This document shows positions 11,044-18,825 of a stretch of DNA of 64,000 nucleotides, piece by piece. Under the pieces are notes generated by a model, which was not told the origin of the DNA, made no database searches, and worked only from the letters and a program-made list of their open reading frames with translations. The stretch's first letter is position 1. Every line of letters starts with the position of its first letter. A program made the position numbers and the translations under genes. The stretch spans positions 4,896,001 through 4,960,000 of the forward strand of contig NZ_CP076135.1 in the NCBI RefSeq assembly GCF_018736105.1, read 5' to 3'. The stretch is from Bradyrhizobium sediminis (GTDB taxonomy: Bacteria; Pseudomonadota; Alphaproteobacteria; Rhizobiales; Xanthobacteraceae).

Positions 11044-12366
11044 TCAGGAACCCTGACCGCCGCACTTGTTGGTCTTGGTATTGTAGTTGCCGCACTTCTT
11101 GCCGACCCAGTCGCCGATCAGGTCCTTGGAGCCTTCGAGCTCCTTCGACCATGCATCGCCGGCCACCAGGCCCGGGGTCTTCCACACCACGTCGAACTGG
11201 CCATTGGCTTTGATTTCGCCAATGAACACCGGCTTGGTGATGTGATGGTTCGGAAGCATCTTGGAGGTGCCGCCGGTCAGGTTCTTGGCTTCGATGCCCG
11301 GCAGGGCGTCGATCACCTTGTCGGCGTCGACGGACTTCACCTTCTCGACCGCCTTGACCCACATGTCGAAGCCGATGACGTGAGCTTCCATCGGATCGTT
11401 GGTCACGCGCTTCGGGTTCTTGGTGTAGGCCTGCCATGCCTTGATGAACTTGTCGTTCTCGGGCGTCTTGATCGACTGGAAGTAGTTCCAGGCGGCGAGA
11501 TGGCCGAGCAGCGGCTTGGTGTCGATGCCGGCGAGTTCTTCCTCGCCGACCGAGAACGCGACCACCGGAATATCGGTCGCCTTGATGCCCTGGTTGCCGA
11601 GCTCCTTGTAGAAGGGAACGTTGGCGTCACCGTTGATGGTCGAGACCACCGCGGTCTTCTTGCCGGTCGAGCCGAACTTCTTGATGTCGGCCACGATCGT
11701 CTGCCAGTCGGAATGACCGAACGGCGTGTAGTTGATCATGATGTCTTCCTGCTTGACGCCCTTCGACTTCAAGTAGGCTTCGAGGATCTTGTTGGTGGTG
11801 CGCGGATAGACGTAGTCGGTGCCGGCCAGCACCCAGCGCTTCACCTTTTCGTCCTTCATCAGGTAGTCGACCGCAGGGATCGCCTGCTGGTTCGGCGCCG
11901 CACCGGTGTAGAACACGTTGCGCTCGCTCTCCTCGCCTTCATACTGCACCGGATAGAACAGGATCGAATTCAATTCCTTGAACACCGGCAGCACGGACTT
12001 GCGCGACACCGAGGTCCAGCAGCCGAACACCACCGAGACCTTGTTCTTGGTGATGAGCTCGCGGGCCTTTTCCGCGAACAGCGGCCAGTTCGACGCGGGG
12101 TCGACGACGACGGCTTCGAGTTTCTTGCCGAGCACGCCGCCTTTCTTGTTCTGCTCGTCGATCAGAAAGAGGATGGTGTCCTTCAGCGTGGTTTCGCTGA
12201 TGGCCATGGTGCCCGAAAGCGAATGCAGAACGCCGACCTTGATGGTGTCGTCCGCAGCCTTTGCGTTGGTAAACGCGGCCAAGCCCAGAACCAGTCCGGC
12301 GGTAGCCGCCAGCCAGCGACGGCGGGTCAAAGGCGCCGCTATATCGTGAGTCAATTGAGTAAGCAT
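11044..12366 (-). CDS. urtA: urea ABC transporter substrate-binding protein UrtA
   Basis: Periplasmic urea-binding protein of 440 aa. The N-terminus has a twin-arginine-like or Sec signal (TRRRWLAATAGLVLGLAAF), then KVGVLHSLSGTMAISETTLKD, the typical start of the urea/amide group of type I binding proteins. ENDKFIKAWQAY and KNLTGGTSKMLPNHHITKPVFIGEI are typical C-terminal lobe blocks. It is the first gene of the urt-ure cluster, has a sigma-54-like promoter about 60 nt upstream, and ends before a protective stem-loop. Confidence 0.96.
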   Translation of the reverse strand: MLTQLTHDIAAPLTRRRWLAATAGLVLGLAAFTNAKAADDTIKVGVLHSLSGTMAISETTLKDTILFLIDEQNKKGGVLGKKLEAVVVDPASNWPLFAEKARELITKNKVSVVFGCWTSVSRKSVLPVFKELNSILFYPVQYEGEESERNVFYTGAAPNQQAIPAVDYLMKDEKVKRWVLAGTDYVYPRTTNKILEAYLKSKGVKQEDIMINYTPFGHSDWQTIVADIKKFGSTGKKTAVVSTINGDANVPFYKELGNQGIKATDIPVVAFSVGEEELAGIDTKPLLGHLAAWNYFQSIKTPENDKFIKAWQAYTKNPKRVTNDPMEAHVIGFDMWVKAVEKVKSVDADKVIDALPGIEAKNLTGGTSKMLPNHHITKPVFIGEIKANGQFDVVWKTPGLVAGDAWSKELEGSKDLIGDWVGKKCGNYNTKTNKCGGQGS

Positions 12367-12437
12367 GAGGTGTCATCTCCCTGACGCAGACGTTAAACGC
12401 TGCGAAACGGCCCCACGGCCGCCTGCGTTAACGGAAT

Positions 12438-12453
12438 CGCAAGAACCATGCCA
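12438..12453 (-). promoter_or_regulatory. candidate sigma-54 (RpoN) promoter of urtA
   Basis: On the minus strand the sequence reads TGGCATG, 4 nt, TTGCG, against the RpoN consensus TGGCACG-N4-TTGCW. The GG and GC dinucleotides are correctly spaced (-24/-12). Transcription would start near 12427, giving a leader of about 60 nt to the urtA ATG. Urea uptake genes are commonly under NtrC and RpoN control. I could not pick out a convincing NtrC dyad upstream. Confidence 0.65.
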
Positions 12454-12720
12454 CGGGGGTCAACGGCCCTAAGGTCATGTCTTCGTTGTCGAATTCAGCG
12501 CTGGCCGCAAAAATGCCGAATTTATTTGCCCAATATTCAGCCAGAGAAACTGTATGCTTACGCGGCAATCTGAGTAATTTATGAGCAGATTAGCTCTGTT
12601 GTCTAAATTTCCGGCACCAAACTCTTGCGTTGCGGCGAGCGAAAATCCCTGATCGGGCGGGAAATCGCGTGATTCCGCCAGTTCCCTTAACCCCGCCGAG
12701 CAATAGTCGGGCGATTCACC

Positions 12721-12749
12721 TTGAAAGCGCCGCGTTCGTGTTCCATATG
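12721..12749 (+). promoter_or_regulatory. candidate promoter of the DEAD-box helicase gene
   Basis: TTGAAA and CATATG are separated by exactly 17 bp, resembling the alphaproteobacterial housekeeping consensus. A start near 12757 would give a leader of about 165 nt before the ATG at 12923. Long structured leaders are common on cold-shock mRNAs. This is a match by eye only. Confidence 0.4.
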
Positions 12750-12857
12750 ATCAATACGACCCAGGGAATCACCGGGTCACTGCGAGCCGCGTGTTCTGAG
12801 CCCGTCCAACGGTTTCTGGCTTGCCCCTTCAGCTAACCGAAACCGACGCCCCAAACA

Positions 12858-12882
12858 CGCGGGTGTCTCTGACACCCTCGCG
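12858..12882 (+). promoter_or_regulatory. leader hairpin upstream of the DEAD-box helicase
   Basis: GGGTGTC, a TCT loop and GACACCC form a perfect 7-bp stem, extended by CGC/GCG around a small bulge. It ends about 40 nt before the helicase start codon, inside the presumed 5' leader. It has no T-run, so a role in mRNA folding rather than termination is more likely. Confidence 0.45.
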
Positions 12883-12922
12883 CGCTCCTGGCTGCAACAA
12901 TGCCGGGTGCCTGCCTTTTGTA

Positions 12923-14371
12923 ATGGAAAGAACCCACCTTTTGACCTCCTTTCAGGATTTCGGCCTTGCCGATCCAATCTCGCGTGCGCTCAAGGAAGAG
13001 AATTATCTCACGCCCACGCCCATCCAGGCTCAAACCATCCCCCTCGCACTCGCCGGCCGTGACGTCGTCGGCATCGCCCAGACCGGCACCGGCAAGACCG
13101 CATCCTTCGCGCTGCCGATCCTGCACCGGATCCTGGAGAACCGCATCAAGCCGCAGCCCAAGGCCTGCCGCGTGCTGGTGCTCTCGCCCACCCGCGAACT
13201 GTCCGGACAGATCCTCGACAGCTTCAACGCCTATGGCCGCCACATTCGCCTGACCTCGGCGCTGGCGATCGGCGGCGTGCCGATGGGCCGCCAGGTCCGC
13301 TCGATCATGCAGGGCGTCGAAGTTTTGGTGGCCACGCCCGGCCGCCTGCTCGATCTCGTGCAGAGCAACGGATTGAAGCTCGGCCAGGTAGAGTTCCTCG
13401 TACTCGACGAGGCCGACCGCATGCTGGACATGGGCTTCATCAACGACATCCGGAAGATCGTCGCCAAACTGCCGATCAAGCGGCAGACCCTGTTCTTCTC
13501 GGCGACCATGCCGAAGGATATCGCCGAACTCGCCGAAGCCATGCTGCGCGATCCGGCCCGCGTCGCCGTGACGCCGGTAGCCTCCACGGTCGAGCGCATC
13601 ACCCAGCGCATCATCCAGGTCGATCACTCCAACAAGCCGGCATTTCTGGCGCAGCTTCTGAAGCAGGAGCCGGTCGACCGCGCGCTGGTCTTCACCCGCA
13701 CCAAGCACGGCGCCGACAAGGTGGTGAAGGGCCTCGCCCGGGCCGGCATCACCGCCGACGCCATCCACGGCAACAAGTCGCAGAACCACCGCGAGCGGGT
13801 GCTGGCGGCGTTCCGCACCGGCGAGATCCGCACTTTGGTGGCCACCGACATCGCCGCCCGCGGCATCGACGTCGACGGCATCAGCCATGTGGTGAACTTC
13901 GACCTGCCCAACATCCCCGAAACCTACGTCCACCGCATCGGCCGCACCGCGCGCGCCGGCGCCGAGGGCGTGGCGATCTCCCTGATCGCCGGCGCCGAGG
14001 AAATGGGATATCTGCGCGACATCGAAAAGCTGATCCGCATCGCGCTGCCGCGGGAAGATCACCGCACCCCGGGCCATCGCGAGCCGGCGCAGGCGTCTGC
14101 GCAGCATCGCGGGGCTCGATCCGGGCCGCGCGTGCACGCCGGTAGGGGCAACAATGAAGCCGCCCCCGGCGCGAAAGGCCCTCGCCGTAACCGCCGTCCT
14201 GGTGGTAGTAATGGCGCTCCGCAAACCAACCGCCATGAGACCAGCCGGCACGAGCCGGCGCGTCCGTCGGCGCAAGGCAGCGGCAGGGCCGAAGGGATGC
14301 AGGGGGTTGCCTTTTTGCATCGCGAAAGCCGTCCGAATACCAAACCCAACCGTACCCAACGACCGCGCTAA
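12923..14371 (+). CDS. RhlE-type DEAD-box ATP-dependent RNA helicase
   Basis: This 482-aa helicase has all core motifs in order: Q motif TPTPIQAQ (30-37), Walker A AQTGTGKT (52-59), PTREL (89-93), TPGR (138-141), DEAD (162-165), SAT (193-195), then TDIAARGIDV and HRIGRTAR in domain 2. A basic, Gly/Arg/Asn-rich tail from about residue 380 resembles RhlE RNA-binding tails. I chose the start MERTHLL; the open frame upstream to 12821 lacks family similarity. The gene is 24 bp upstream of infA, so the pair is probably co-transcribed. RhlE proteins remodel structured RNA and help in ribosome assembly and cold growth. Confidence 0.92.
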   Translation: MERTHLLTSFQDFGLADPISRALKEENYLTPTPIQAQTIPLALAGRDVVGIAQTGTGKTASFALPILHRILENRIKPQPKACRVLVLSPTRELSGQILDSFNAYGRHIRLTSALAIGGVPMGRQVRSIMQGVEVLVATPGRLLDLVQSNGLKLGQVEFLVLDEADRMLDMGFINDIRKIVAKLPIKRQTLFFSATMPKDIAELAEAMLRDPARVAVTPVASTVERITQRIIQVDHSNKPAFLAQLLKQEPVDRALVFTRTKHGADKVVKGLARAGITADAIHGNKSQNHRERVLAAFRTGEIRTLVATDIAARGIDVDGISHVVNFDLPNIPETYVHRIGRTARAGAEGVAISLIAGAEEMGYLRDIEKLIRIALPREDHRTPGHREPAQASAQHRGARSGPRVHAGRGNNEAAPGAKGPRRNRRPGGSNGAPQTNRHETSRHEPARPSAQGSGRAEGMQGVAFLHRESRPNTKPNRTQRPR

Positions 14372-14395
14372 TCGTCGATCGATCTGGAGACAACC

Positions 14396-14677
14396 ATGGC
14401 TAAAGAAGAGCTGATCCAGTTCGAAGGACTGGTGACCGAAATCCTCCCCGATGCCCGCTATCGCGTGCAGCTCGACGCCGGACACGAGATCGTCGCCTAC
14501 ACCGCCGGCAAGATGAAGAAGAACCGCATCAAGACGCTGGCGGGAGATCGGGTGACGATCGAGATGTCGCCCTACGATCTGGAAAAGGGCCGGCTGATCT
14601 TCCGCCACAAGGACGAGCGTCCGGGTGGCGGAGCCCCGCGTGGTGCACCGCCGCGCGGTCAATTCCGCCGCCGCTAG
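14396..14677 (+). CDS. infA: translation initiation factor IF-1 (second-type, long C-terminus)
   Basis: The 93-aa product has the S1/OB fold of IF-1: [18 protein letters not shown], then [24 protein letters not shown] and [23 protein letters not shown]. It is longer than canonical IF-1 (about 72 aa), with a Gly/Pro/Arg-rich tail. The [16 protein letters not shown] version and its link to a DEAD-box helicase are typical of the second IF-1 gene found in alphaproteobacteria. The essential copy probably lies elsewhere in the genome. A cold or stress role is inferred from the neighbours. Confidence 0.9.
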   Translation: MAKEELIQFEGLVTEILPDARYRVQLDAGHEIVAYTAGKMKKNRIKTLAGDRVTIEMSPYDLEKGRLIFRHKDERPGGGAPRGAPPRGQFRRR

Positions 14678-14988
14678 CGCATTTGGGTACCGGTTCGCGT
14701 CAGAATGACGCGCTCCGGTCCAATCGCGAGCACCGCGTGACGAAATCATGGCGGTGCGCGGGCAATAGCTCCAATAGCCATCCGGGGCGCGCGATCAAAA
14801 AATCGTGCACCTCAGGATTGTTTTGGGGGTTATTTTGGAATATTATAACTCATCGATTTTCGGCCGGACGACATTAGCTATCCACCGGTGCAGCCGGTTT
14901 AGACGCTGACGACCCTTCCAAAAATTCGATCTCACCAGCCTGACGCAAGTCGGCTTTACTATATCTATCTTGAGAAGGGACTACCCCC
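14678..14988 (+). other. leader and promoter region of the cspA-like gene
   Basis: No coding gene is seen. The first 40 bp carry a degenerate fragment of the dispersed repeat found at 17354-17445 (GGTACCGGTTCGCG). The middle (14815-14860) is strikingly AT-rich with a promoter-like match. The final 135 nt would be the untranslated leader of the cold-shock gene. Confidence 0.55.
14818..14846 (+). promoter_or_regulatory. candidate sigma-70-type promoter of the cspA-like gene
   Basis: TTGTTT and TATTAT are separated by exactly 17 bp within an AT-rich stretch unlike the surrounding GC-rich DNA. A start near 14853 gives a 5' leader of about 135 nt, similar to the long thermosensitive leaders of cspA mRNAs. 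Confidence 0.55.
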
Positions 14989-15201
14989 GTGAGCATGGGA
15001 ACCGTGAAGTGGTTTAACGCGACCAAGGGCTTCGGCTTCATTCAACCGGATGACGGTGGCAACGACGTGTTCGTGCACATCAGCGCCGTAGAGCGCGCCG
15101 GCCTTGGAACGCTGCGTGAAGGCCAGAAGATCTCCTACGAGATCGTGGCCGATCGCCGCTCTGGCAAGTCTTCGGCCGACAATCTGCGCGCCGCAGGCTA
15201 A
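14989..15201 (+). CDS. cspA: CspA-family cold-shock protein
   Basis: A 70-aa single cold-shock domain with RNP1 KGFGFI and RNP2 VFVHIS, which bind single-stranded RNA and DNA and act as an RNA chaperone. I chose the GTG at 14989 over the ATG at 14995 because the Shine-Dalgarno AAGGGA (14975-14980) is 8 nt from the GTG and 14 nt from the ATG. It follows a helicase and IF-1 gene on the same strand and is followed by a strong terminator, so it can be made as a separate short mRNA. The symbol denotes the family; several paralogues are usual in these genomes. Confidence 0.93.
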   Translation: MSMGTVKWFNATKGFGFIQPDDGGNDVFVHISAVERAGLGTLREGQKISYEIVADRRSGKSSADNLRAAG

Positions 15202-15246
15202 CGGATTCTTTCCGGCACGCCGGGCGAATCCGATCAGACTAATGTG

Positions 15247-15275
15247 AAAGGCCGCGCTAGCTGCGCGGCCTTTTT
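15247..15275 (+). terminator. intrinsic terminator after cspA
   Basis: AAAGGCCGCGC pairs with GCGCGGCCTTT around a short loop and runs into TTTTT. It lies 46 bp after the cspA stop. Confidence 0.9.
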
Positions 15276-15338
15276 ATTTTGCATACTTTTTTGTATCGAC
15301 GGCGGCGGATGTGCTGCCGCGCCGCGCGGCTTCCGCGC

Positions 15339-15923
15339 TTACAGCGTCGTGCACGCGGTGGTCTTGTACATCACGCAGCTCGATTGCCGCGGACGGGTAT
15401 AGGAGACATCGCTCAGATTGACCCCGCCCGACGACATCACGTAGCCGACCGCCGGCACGTATTTATAGCTGACCTCGCTGAAGATCAGATAGGTCCCGCC
15501 GACCTTGAGCGCGGTCGGGATCGTCACCGTCGTGCCCGCCGCCCGCGCCGAGTTTCCCTGGCTCCATTGCACCCGCGCCGCCAGCGTCGAGGGATCGACG
15601 TACAATTCGCTGATCGTGGATTTCGTCGGCGTCGCCGAATAGGGCGTCATGATGCCCGCGCTGGCGGCGAAGAAATTGGTCAGGTCGCTGTCGGTGACCG
15701 ACGTCGACTGCGAGGTCAGGTCGGACAGCGTGCGCGCCATCAGCGTCACCTTGCGGTCGACCGCCACGCCGGAGGAGAACTCGACGGTGCCGAAGAACAT
15801 CACCAGCATGATCGGCACGATCACGGCGAATTCGGTCGCAGCGATACCGCGGCAATCGGCCAGCATCGCGGCGGCGGAGCACCGCAGGCGAAGCCAGATC
15901 AGGGACATCGACATGGTTTTCAT
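15339..15923 (-). CDS. TadE/TadG-family pilus-associated protein
   Basis: This 194-aa protein has an N-terminal basic segment, then RGIAATEFAVIVPIMLVMFFGTVEF (residues about 25-50), the TadE-like pseudopilin signature with the Glu of the prepilin-type site followed by a transmembrane helix. The rest is a probable extracytoplasmic domain with paired Cys near the C-terminus. It is 9 bp after a second TadE-like gene, so the pair is an operon. These minor pseudopilins are needed for Flp pilus assembly. The TadE versus TadG assignment is uncertain, since TadG is usually larger and has a vWA region. Confidence 0.82.
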   Translation of the reverse strand: MKTMSMSLIWLRLRCSAAAMLADCRGIAATEFAVIVPIMLVMFFGTVEFSSGVAVDRKVTLMARTLSDLTSQSTSVTDSDLTNFFAASAGIMTPYSATPTKSTISELYVDPSTLAARVQWSQGNSARAAGTTVTIPTALKVGGTYLIFSEVSYKYVPAVGYVMSSGGVNLSDVSYTRPRQSSCVMYKTTACTTL

Positions 15924-15932
15924 CGCGCCATC

Positions 15933-16475
15933 TCAGAAGGGTTCGTTGCGGAAGGCGGCGGTCGCGCTCAACAGCCGCTTGCTACCGGTGAGGTTCGCGA
16001 TGTTGTAGCCGAGCCCGGTGACGAACAGCGGCCACTGGTAGAACACCCGAACCACGACGATGTCGCCGGCGCTGCCGGGGCTGTAGCTCATGTTGGGCAC
16101 GAAATTCTTGCCGGCGTCGATCGGGTCGGTGATCACCACACTGGAGAAGCCGGTATAGCTCTTCACGTCGACATAGAGGTCATTGCAATTGAACAGCGCG
16201 GGGATCTTTCCGCAGAGATAGGTCTTGAACTGCGCCTGGGTGTAGGCCGCGGTCTGCGCCTGACCGGTCATGATCATGCGCGCGGAGTCCTGCGTGATGG
16301 TCTCGAGCACCTGGCTCGCGAAGAAGATGATCGCGGTCTCGATGATGGCGAACAGCAGCGCGAAGAACACCGGCGCGACGAGCGCGAACTCGACGGCGGC
16401 CGACCCCCGGCGGTTGCGGCGAAACCGGCGCAGGACGTTTCTGGCGGTGGCCGTTGCGGCAGCGGGCGACGACAT
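15933..16475 (-). CDS. TadE-family minor pseudopilin
   Basis: The 180-aa product starts with a basic region and then RRGSAAVEFALVAPVFFALLFAIIE (about residues 22-46), the TadE-like prepilin motif. The transmembrane helix is followed by an extracytoplasmic domain with Cys pairs (YLCGKI, FNCND). The cpaA peptidase encoded at 19064 probably processes it. It is the first gene of a two-gene operon on the opposite strand from the main cpa cluster. Confidence 0.84.
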   Translation of the reverse strand: MSSPAAATATARNVLRRFRRNRRGSAAVEFALVAPVFFALLFAIIETAIIFFASQVLETITQDSARMIMTGQAQTAAYTQAQFKTYLCGKIPALFNCNDLYVDVKSYTGFSSVVITDPIDAGKNFVPNMSYSPGSAGDIVVVRVFYQWPLFVTGLGYNIANLTGSKRLLSATAAFRNEPF

Positions 16476-16706
16476 CGGGCAATCCTCAAGACACGCGGCA
16501 GCGATTTTTCCGCCCGCGAGATGTAGCGGAAAGTGATTGTTGAAGTGTTTCGCCGGATCGAAGCAGGCCGCCCCGGTTCGTTAACCCGGCATTAACCGAT
16601 TTGGGCATGGCGTGCGGAAGCGATTCGCGGGACCGCCCTGCCGGCCGTGCCATCAGGCCGTGCCGGCCCCTGCACGGGCCCGCAATGCCGGTCCGGTGCG
16701 GACGGT

Positions 16707-17216
16707 TCAGTTCTGGGCTTTGCCCGCCGCAGCGGCGCTGCCGCTGGCCTGGCTGCTGAGCGTGCCGGCCTGATCGATCGCGGTCTTGAAGTAGGCCGCG
16801 CCGTCGCCGAGCGTTACCCGGCGCTGGCAGACCGGCATGCAGCTATAGGATTCGCGCTCGACGCCGCGATAGATGGTGATGAGCTGGTCGGTGGGGCCTT
16901 CGACCTGGATGACCCGATCGACCACGATATCGCCGGCGCGATCCATCGCCACGAAGTTGGTGGCGCCGTAGCCCTTGCCGGTGACGACGATGATGCCGCC
17001 GCTCTGCAGGGTTACGTCGGCAATCAGCGGGTTTCCGACCACGATGGTGGCGACCTTGCCGGGAAGCTTGACGAGCTTCGCCTGATCGACGTTGACCGCG
17101 ATGGTGTCGGCTCCCGGTGCGGCCAGCGCCGCCGCCGGCCACAGCAGGATTCCGATCGCGAGCGAGCGGAATGAAAAGGGCGCGCGAGCGCGCATACGCA
17201 GGGAACTCACAGACAT
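16707..17216 (-). CDS. secreted protein with CpaC-like pilus N-terminal domain
   Basis: The 169-aa product has a signal peptide (cleaved near AAALAAPGA, about residue 34) and one domain matching the N-terminal region of CpaC/RcpA secretins: VNVDQAKLVKLPGKVATIVVGNPLIADVTLQ, then GGIIVVTGKGYGATNFVAMDR. The corresponding part of CpaC here reads GIGKSVVIDLPRDIKDVLVADPKIANAVVR. It lacks the secretin pore domain and ends in an Ala/Ser-rich tail. It may assist secretin assembly or act as a periplasmic adaptor of the Flp machine. Two Cys (SCMPVC) may form a disulfide. Confidence 0.8.
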   Translation of the reverse strand: MSVSSLRMRARAPFSFRSLAIGILLWPAAALAAPGADTIAVNVDQAKLVKLPGKVATIVVGNPLIADVTLQSGGIIVVTGKGYGATNFVAMDRAGDIVVDRVIQVEGPTDQLITIYRGVERESYSCMPVCQRRVTLGDGAAYFKTAIDQAGTLSSQASGSAAAAGKAQN

Positions 17217-17353
17217 ACTCTACCCCGGGACGTTGACTAGCCGGCAAAAGCGATACGCAGCGGAACCGGCGCCCGACCGGGCAAATCTGACCTCAATGTG
17301 TGAACGAAGTGCAAACGGTCTTTCGAAACCCGCGCCGCGCGGCCTGGAGTCTT

Positions 17354-17445
17354 TTCCGTTCCGATTGAATCGGAACGGGGCTCTATCTTTGTTTTGACGC
17401 GTTTTCTTCACGCGAACCGGTACCCACTTCGCTTGAAAACGCTCT
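17354..17445. repeat. dispersed repeat (TTCCGATTGAATCGGAA family)
   Basis: It begins with a palindrome TTCCGATTGAATCGGAA, continues through GGGGCTCTATCTTTG and TTTTGACGCGTTTTC, and ends GAAAACGCTCTGG just before the stop of the sterol-desaturase gene. A degraded copy is at 38869-38946 and a fragment at 14685-14715. I recall the sequence as common in Bradyrhizobium and Rhodopseudomonas intergenic DNA. Confidence 0.7.
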
Positions 17446-17447
17446 GG

Positions 17448-18278
17448 TTAGTGCCGGAACGGATAGGCCAGTTGCCCGGCAATCTCCTGCGGAAACGTGG
17501 CCTGGTCGTCGACGCCATAGTGATCGGGCAGCTTGTTTTCCGGCATCCGGTAGGTCCCGAACAGGAGATCCCACAGCGGAAAGGTGCCGGCGAAGTTGGT
17601 ATTGCCGCCCACTTCGAGCGCGGTGTGATGCCAGCGGTGGAAAACCGGGGTGGCCAGCACGTATCTGAACGGGCCGAGCGTCCAGTTCAGATTGGCGTGC
17701 ACGAATGCCGAGTGGAACATGTTGAAGGGCCCGACCCAGAGCATGACGTTCGGCGAAATCCCCGCCATCAGCAGGATGACGTCGACGATGATGGTTCCGA
17801 GGAACAGGTTGACGGGGTGAAAGCGCGCCGCCGAGATCCAGTCCAGATCCTCGGAGGAATGATGGACGGCGTGATATTTCCAGAAGCCGCCGCCGTGGAA
17901 CATCCGGTGCAGCCAGTACAGCATGAAGTCCGACAGCACCAGGAACAGCGCCGCCTGGAACCAGAGCGGCAGCTCGGACAGCGGGCCGTGGCCATTGTCG
18001 TAGAAGGCGATCAGCGCGTCGGCGTCATGGATGTTGAAGACGACGCCGGCGCCGAGCACCAGAAGCCCGATTCGCAGTACGCGTCCGAACAAGGGCACGA
18101 AGAACCAGTAAACAATGTCGGTGACCAGCTCCCGCTTGCGCCACCACGGCGTTCCGGGATTGCAGGCCCAGAAATGGGTCAGCACCGAGAACACCAGCGC
18201 CAGCACGATCGTGACGGGCACCACCTTGGCGATCGTCTGGCCGAGCATCTCGACGACTTCCATTGGCAAATTCGACAT
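17448..18278 (-). CDS. sterol desaturase / fatty acid hydroxylase family membrane enzyme
   Basis: This 276-aa integral membrane di-iron enzyme has the full set of histidine clusters: H124RMFH128, H136AVHH140 followed by SSEDLD, and H214RWHH218. Several hydrophobic helices flank them. Family members hydroxylate or desaturate lipids such as sterols, carotenoids or fatty acids, and the substrate cannot be told from sequence. Its location between two parts of the tad pilus locus is probably incidental. It reads away from flp. Confidence 0.88.
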   Translation of the reverse strand: MSNLPMEVVEMLGQTIAKVVPVTIVLALVFSVLTHFWACNPGTPWWRKRELVTDIVYWFFVPLFGRVLRIGLLVLGAGVVFNIHDADALIAFYDNGHGPLSELPLWFQAALFLVLSDFMLYWLHRMFHGGGFWKYHAVHHSSEDLDWISAARFHPVNLFLGTIIVDVILLMAGISPNVMLWVGPFNMFHSAFVHANLNWTLGPFRYVLATPVFHRWHHTALEVGGNTNFAGTFPLWDLLFGTYRMPENKLPDHYGVDDQATFPQEIAGQLAYPFRH

Positions 18279-18576
18279 GACAACCTCATCCGACCGGGTC
18301 CTCCAACGGGTACCCGCTCGTGCTTAAGGAGCCATGAATCCTGCCCGCCGGCCGCGGGCTCTCTATATTACGGGCGGTCCGGAAAGCATCGAATTGTTCG
18401 AAGGTCCTTAATTGCGCGTTTACTCTGCTCAAGAACAGCGCCTTCGAACCGTGTTTACGCGACCGAATTAACTGCGCTGCAATTTCCCGACCCTAGGGTG
18501 ACGCCATGGTCACGGTGCTGAGAACGCCGGCGAGACCAAACTTAAGTCGACCAGCCACGTGTACATGGAGTTAGCT
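18279..18576. other. divergent intergenic region upstream of flp
   Basis: No gene is seen between the desaturase start and flp. The main feature is the inverted repeat GTTCGAAGG (18396-18404) and CCTTCGAAC (18441-18449), 36 bp apart, in a moderately AT-rich context. GGAG at 18567-18570 serves as the flp ribosome-binding site. This is the likely control region for the pilus operon. Confidence 0.5.
18396..18449. promoter_or_regulatory. inverted repeat upstream of flp
   Basis: Exact 9-bp arms GTTCGAAGG and CCTTCGAAC lie 36 bp apart, each containing the self-complementary TTCGAA. They could be paired regulator sites. No regulator gene is in the pilus cluster, so the protein is unknown. Confidence 0.35.
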
Positions 18577-18741
18577 ATGAAGAACCTGATTGCGCGTTTC
18601 GTGAAGGACGAGTCCGGCGCCACCGCCATCGAATACGGCCTGATTGCAGCCGGCATTTCGCTCGCCATCATCGCCGTCGTGAACGGCCTCGGCACCAACC
18701 TGAACACCAAGTTCACCTCGATCAACAACTCGCTGAAATAA
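18577..18741 (+). CDS. flp: Flp-type major pilin
   Basis: A 54-aa prepilin of the Flp/Tad family. The leader MKNLIARFVKDESG is cleaved after Gly14 by CpaA; the mature pilin begins ATAIEY with the conserved Glu19 and Tyr20 and a long hydrophobic helix. I chose the ATG at 18577 because GGAG at 18567-18570 is well spaced; an in-frame ATG at 18559 would add MYMELA to the leader. A terminator follows directly, which allows pilin to be made in excess over the assembly proteins. Confidence 0.95.
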   Translation: MKNLIARFVKDESGATAIEYGLIAAGISLAIIAVVNGLGTNLNTKFTSINNSLK

Positions 18742-18764
18742 GCGGCTGTTACGGGAAGCGTCAG

Positions 18765-18789
18765 AGGCCCCGGCAATCCCGGGGCCTTT
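18765..18789 (+). terminator. terminator after flp
   Basis: AGGCCCCGG pairs with CCGGGGCCT around a 5-nt loop, then TT and a second T-run slightly further on. It probably attenuates transcription from flp into the cpa genes. Confidence 0.8.
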
Positions 18790-18825
18790 GCTGTTTTTGA
18801 AGTCCGGCGTTGGCGTAAGGTAAAC

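Larger units (their letters stand above)
12454..12922. other. intergenic region between urtA and the DEAD-box helicase gene
   Basis: No convincing gene is visible in this divergent intergenic stretch. The urtA side is relatively AT-rich (12520-12600), as expected of an enhancer or activator region. The helicase side has a candidate housekeeping promoter at 12721-12749 and a hairpin in the leader. A possible 68-codon reading frame at 12630-12836 has no family resemblance that I recognise. Confidence 0.5.
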
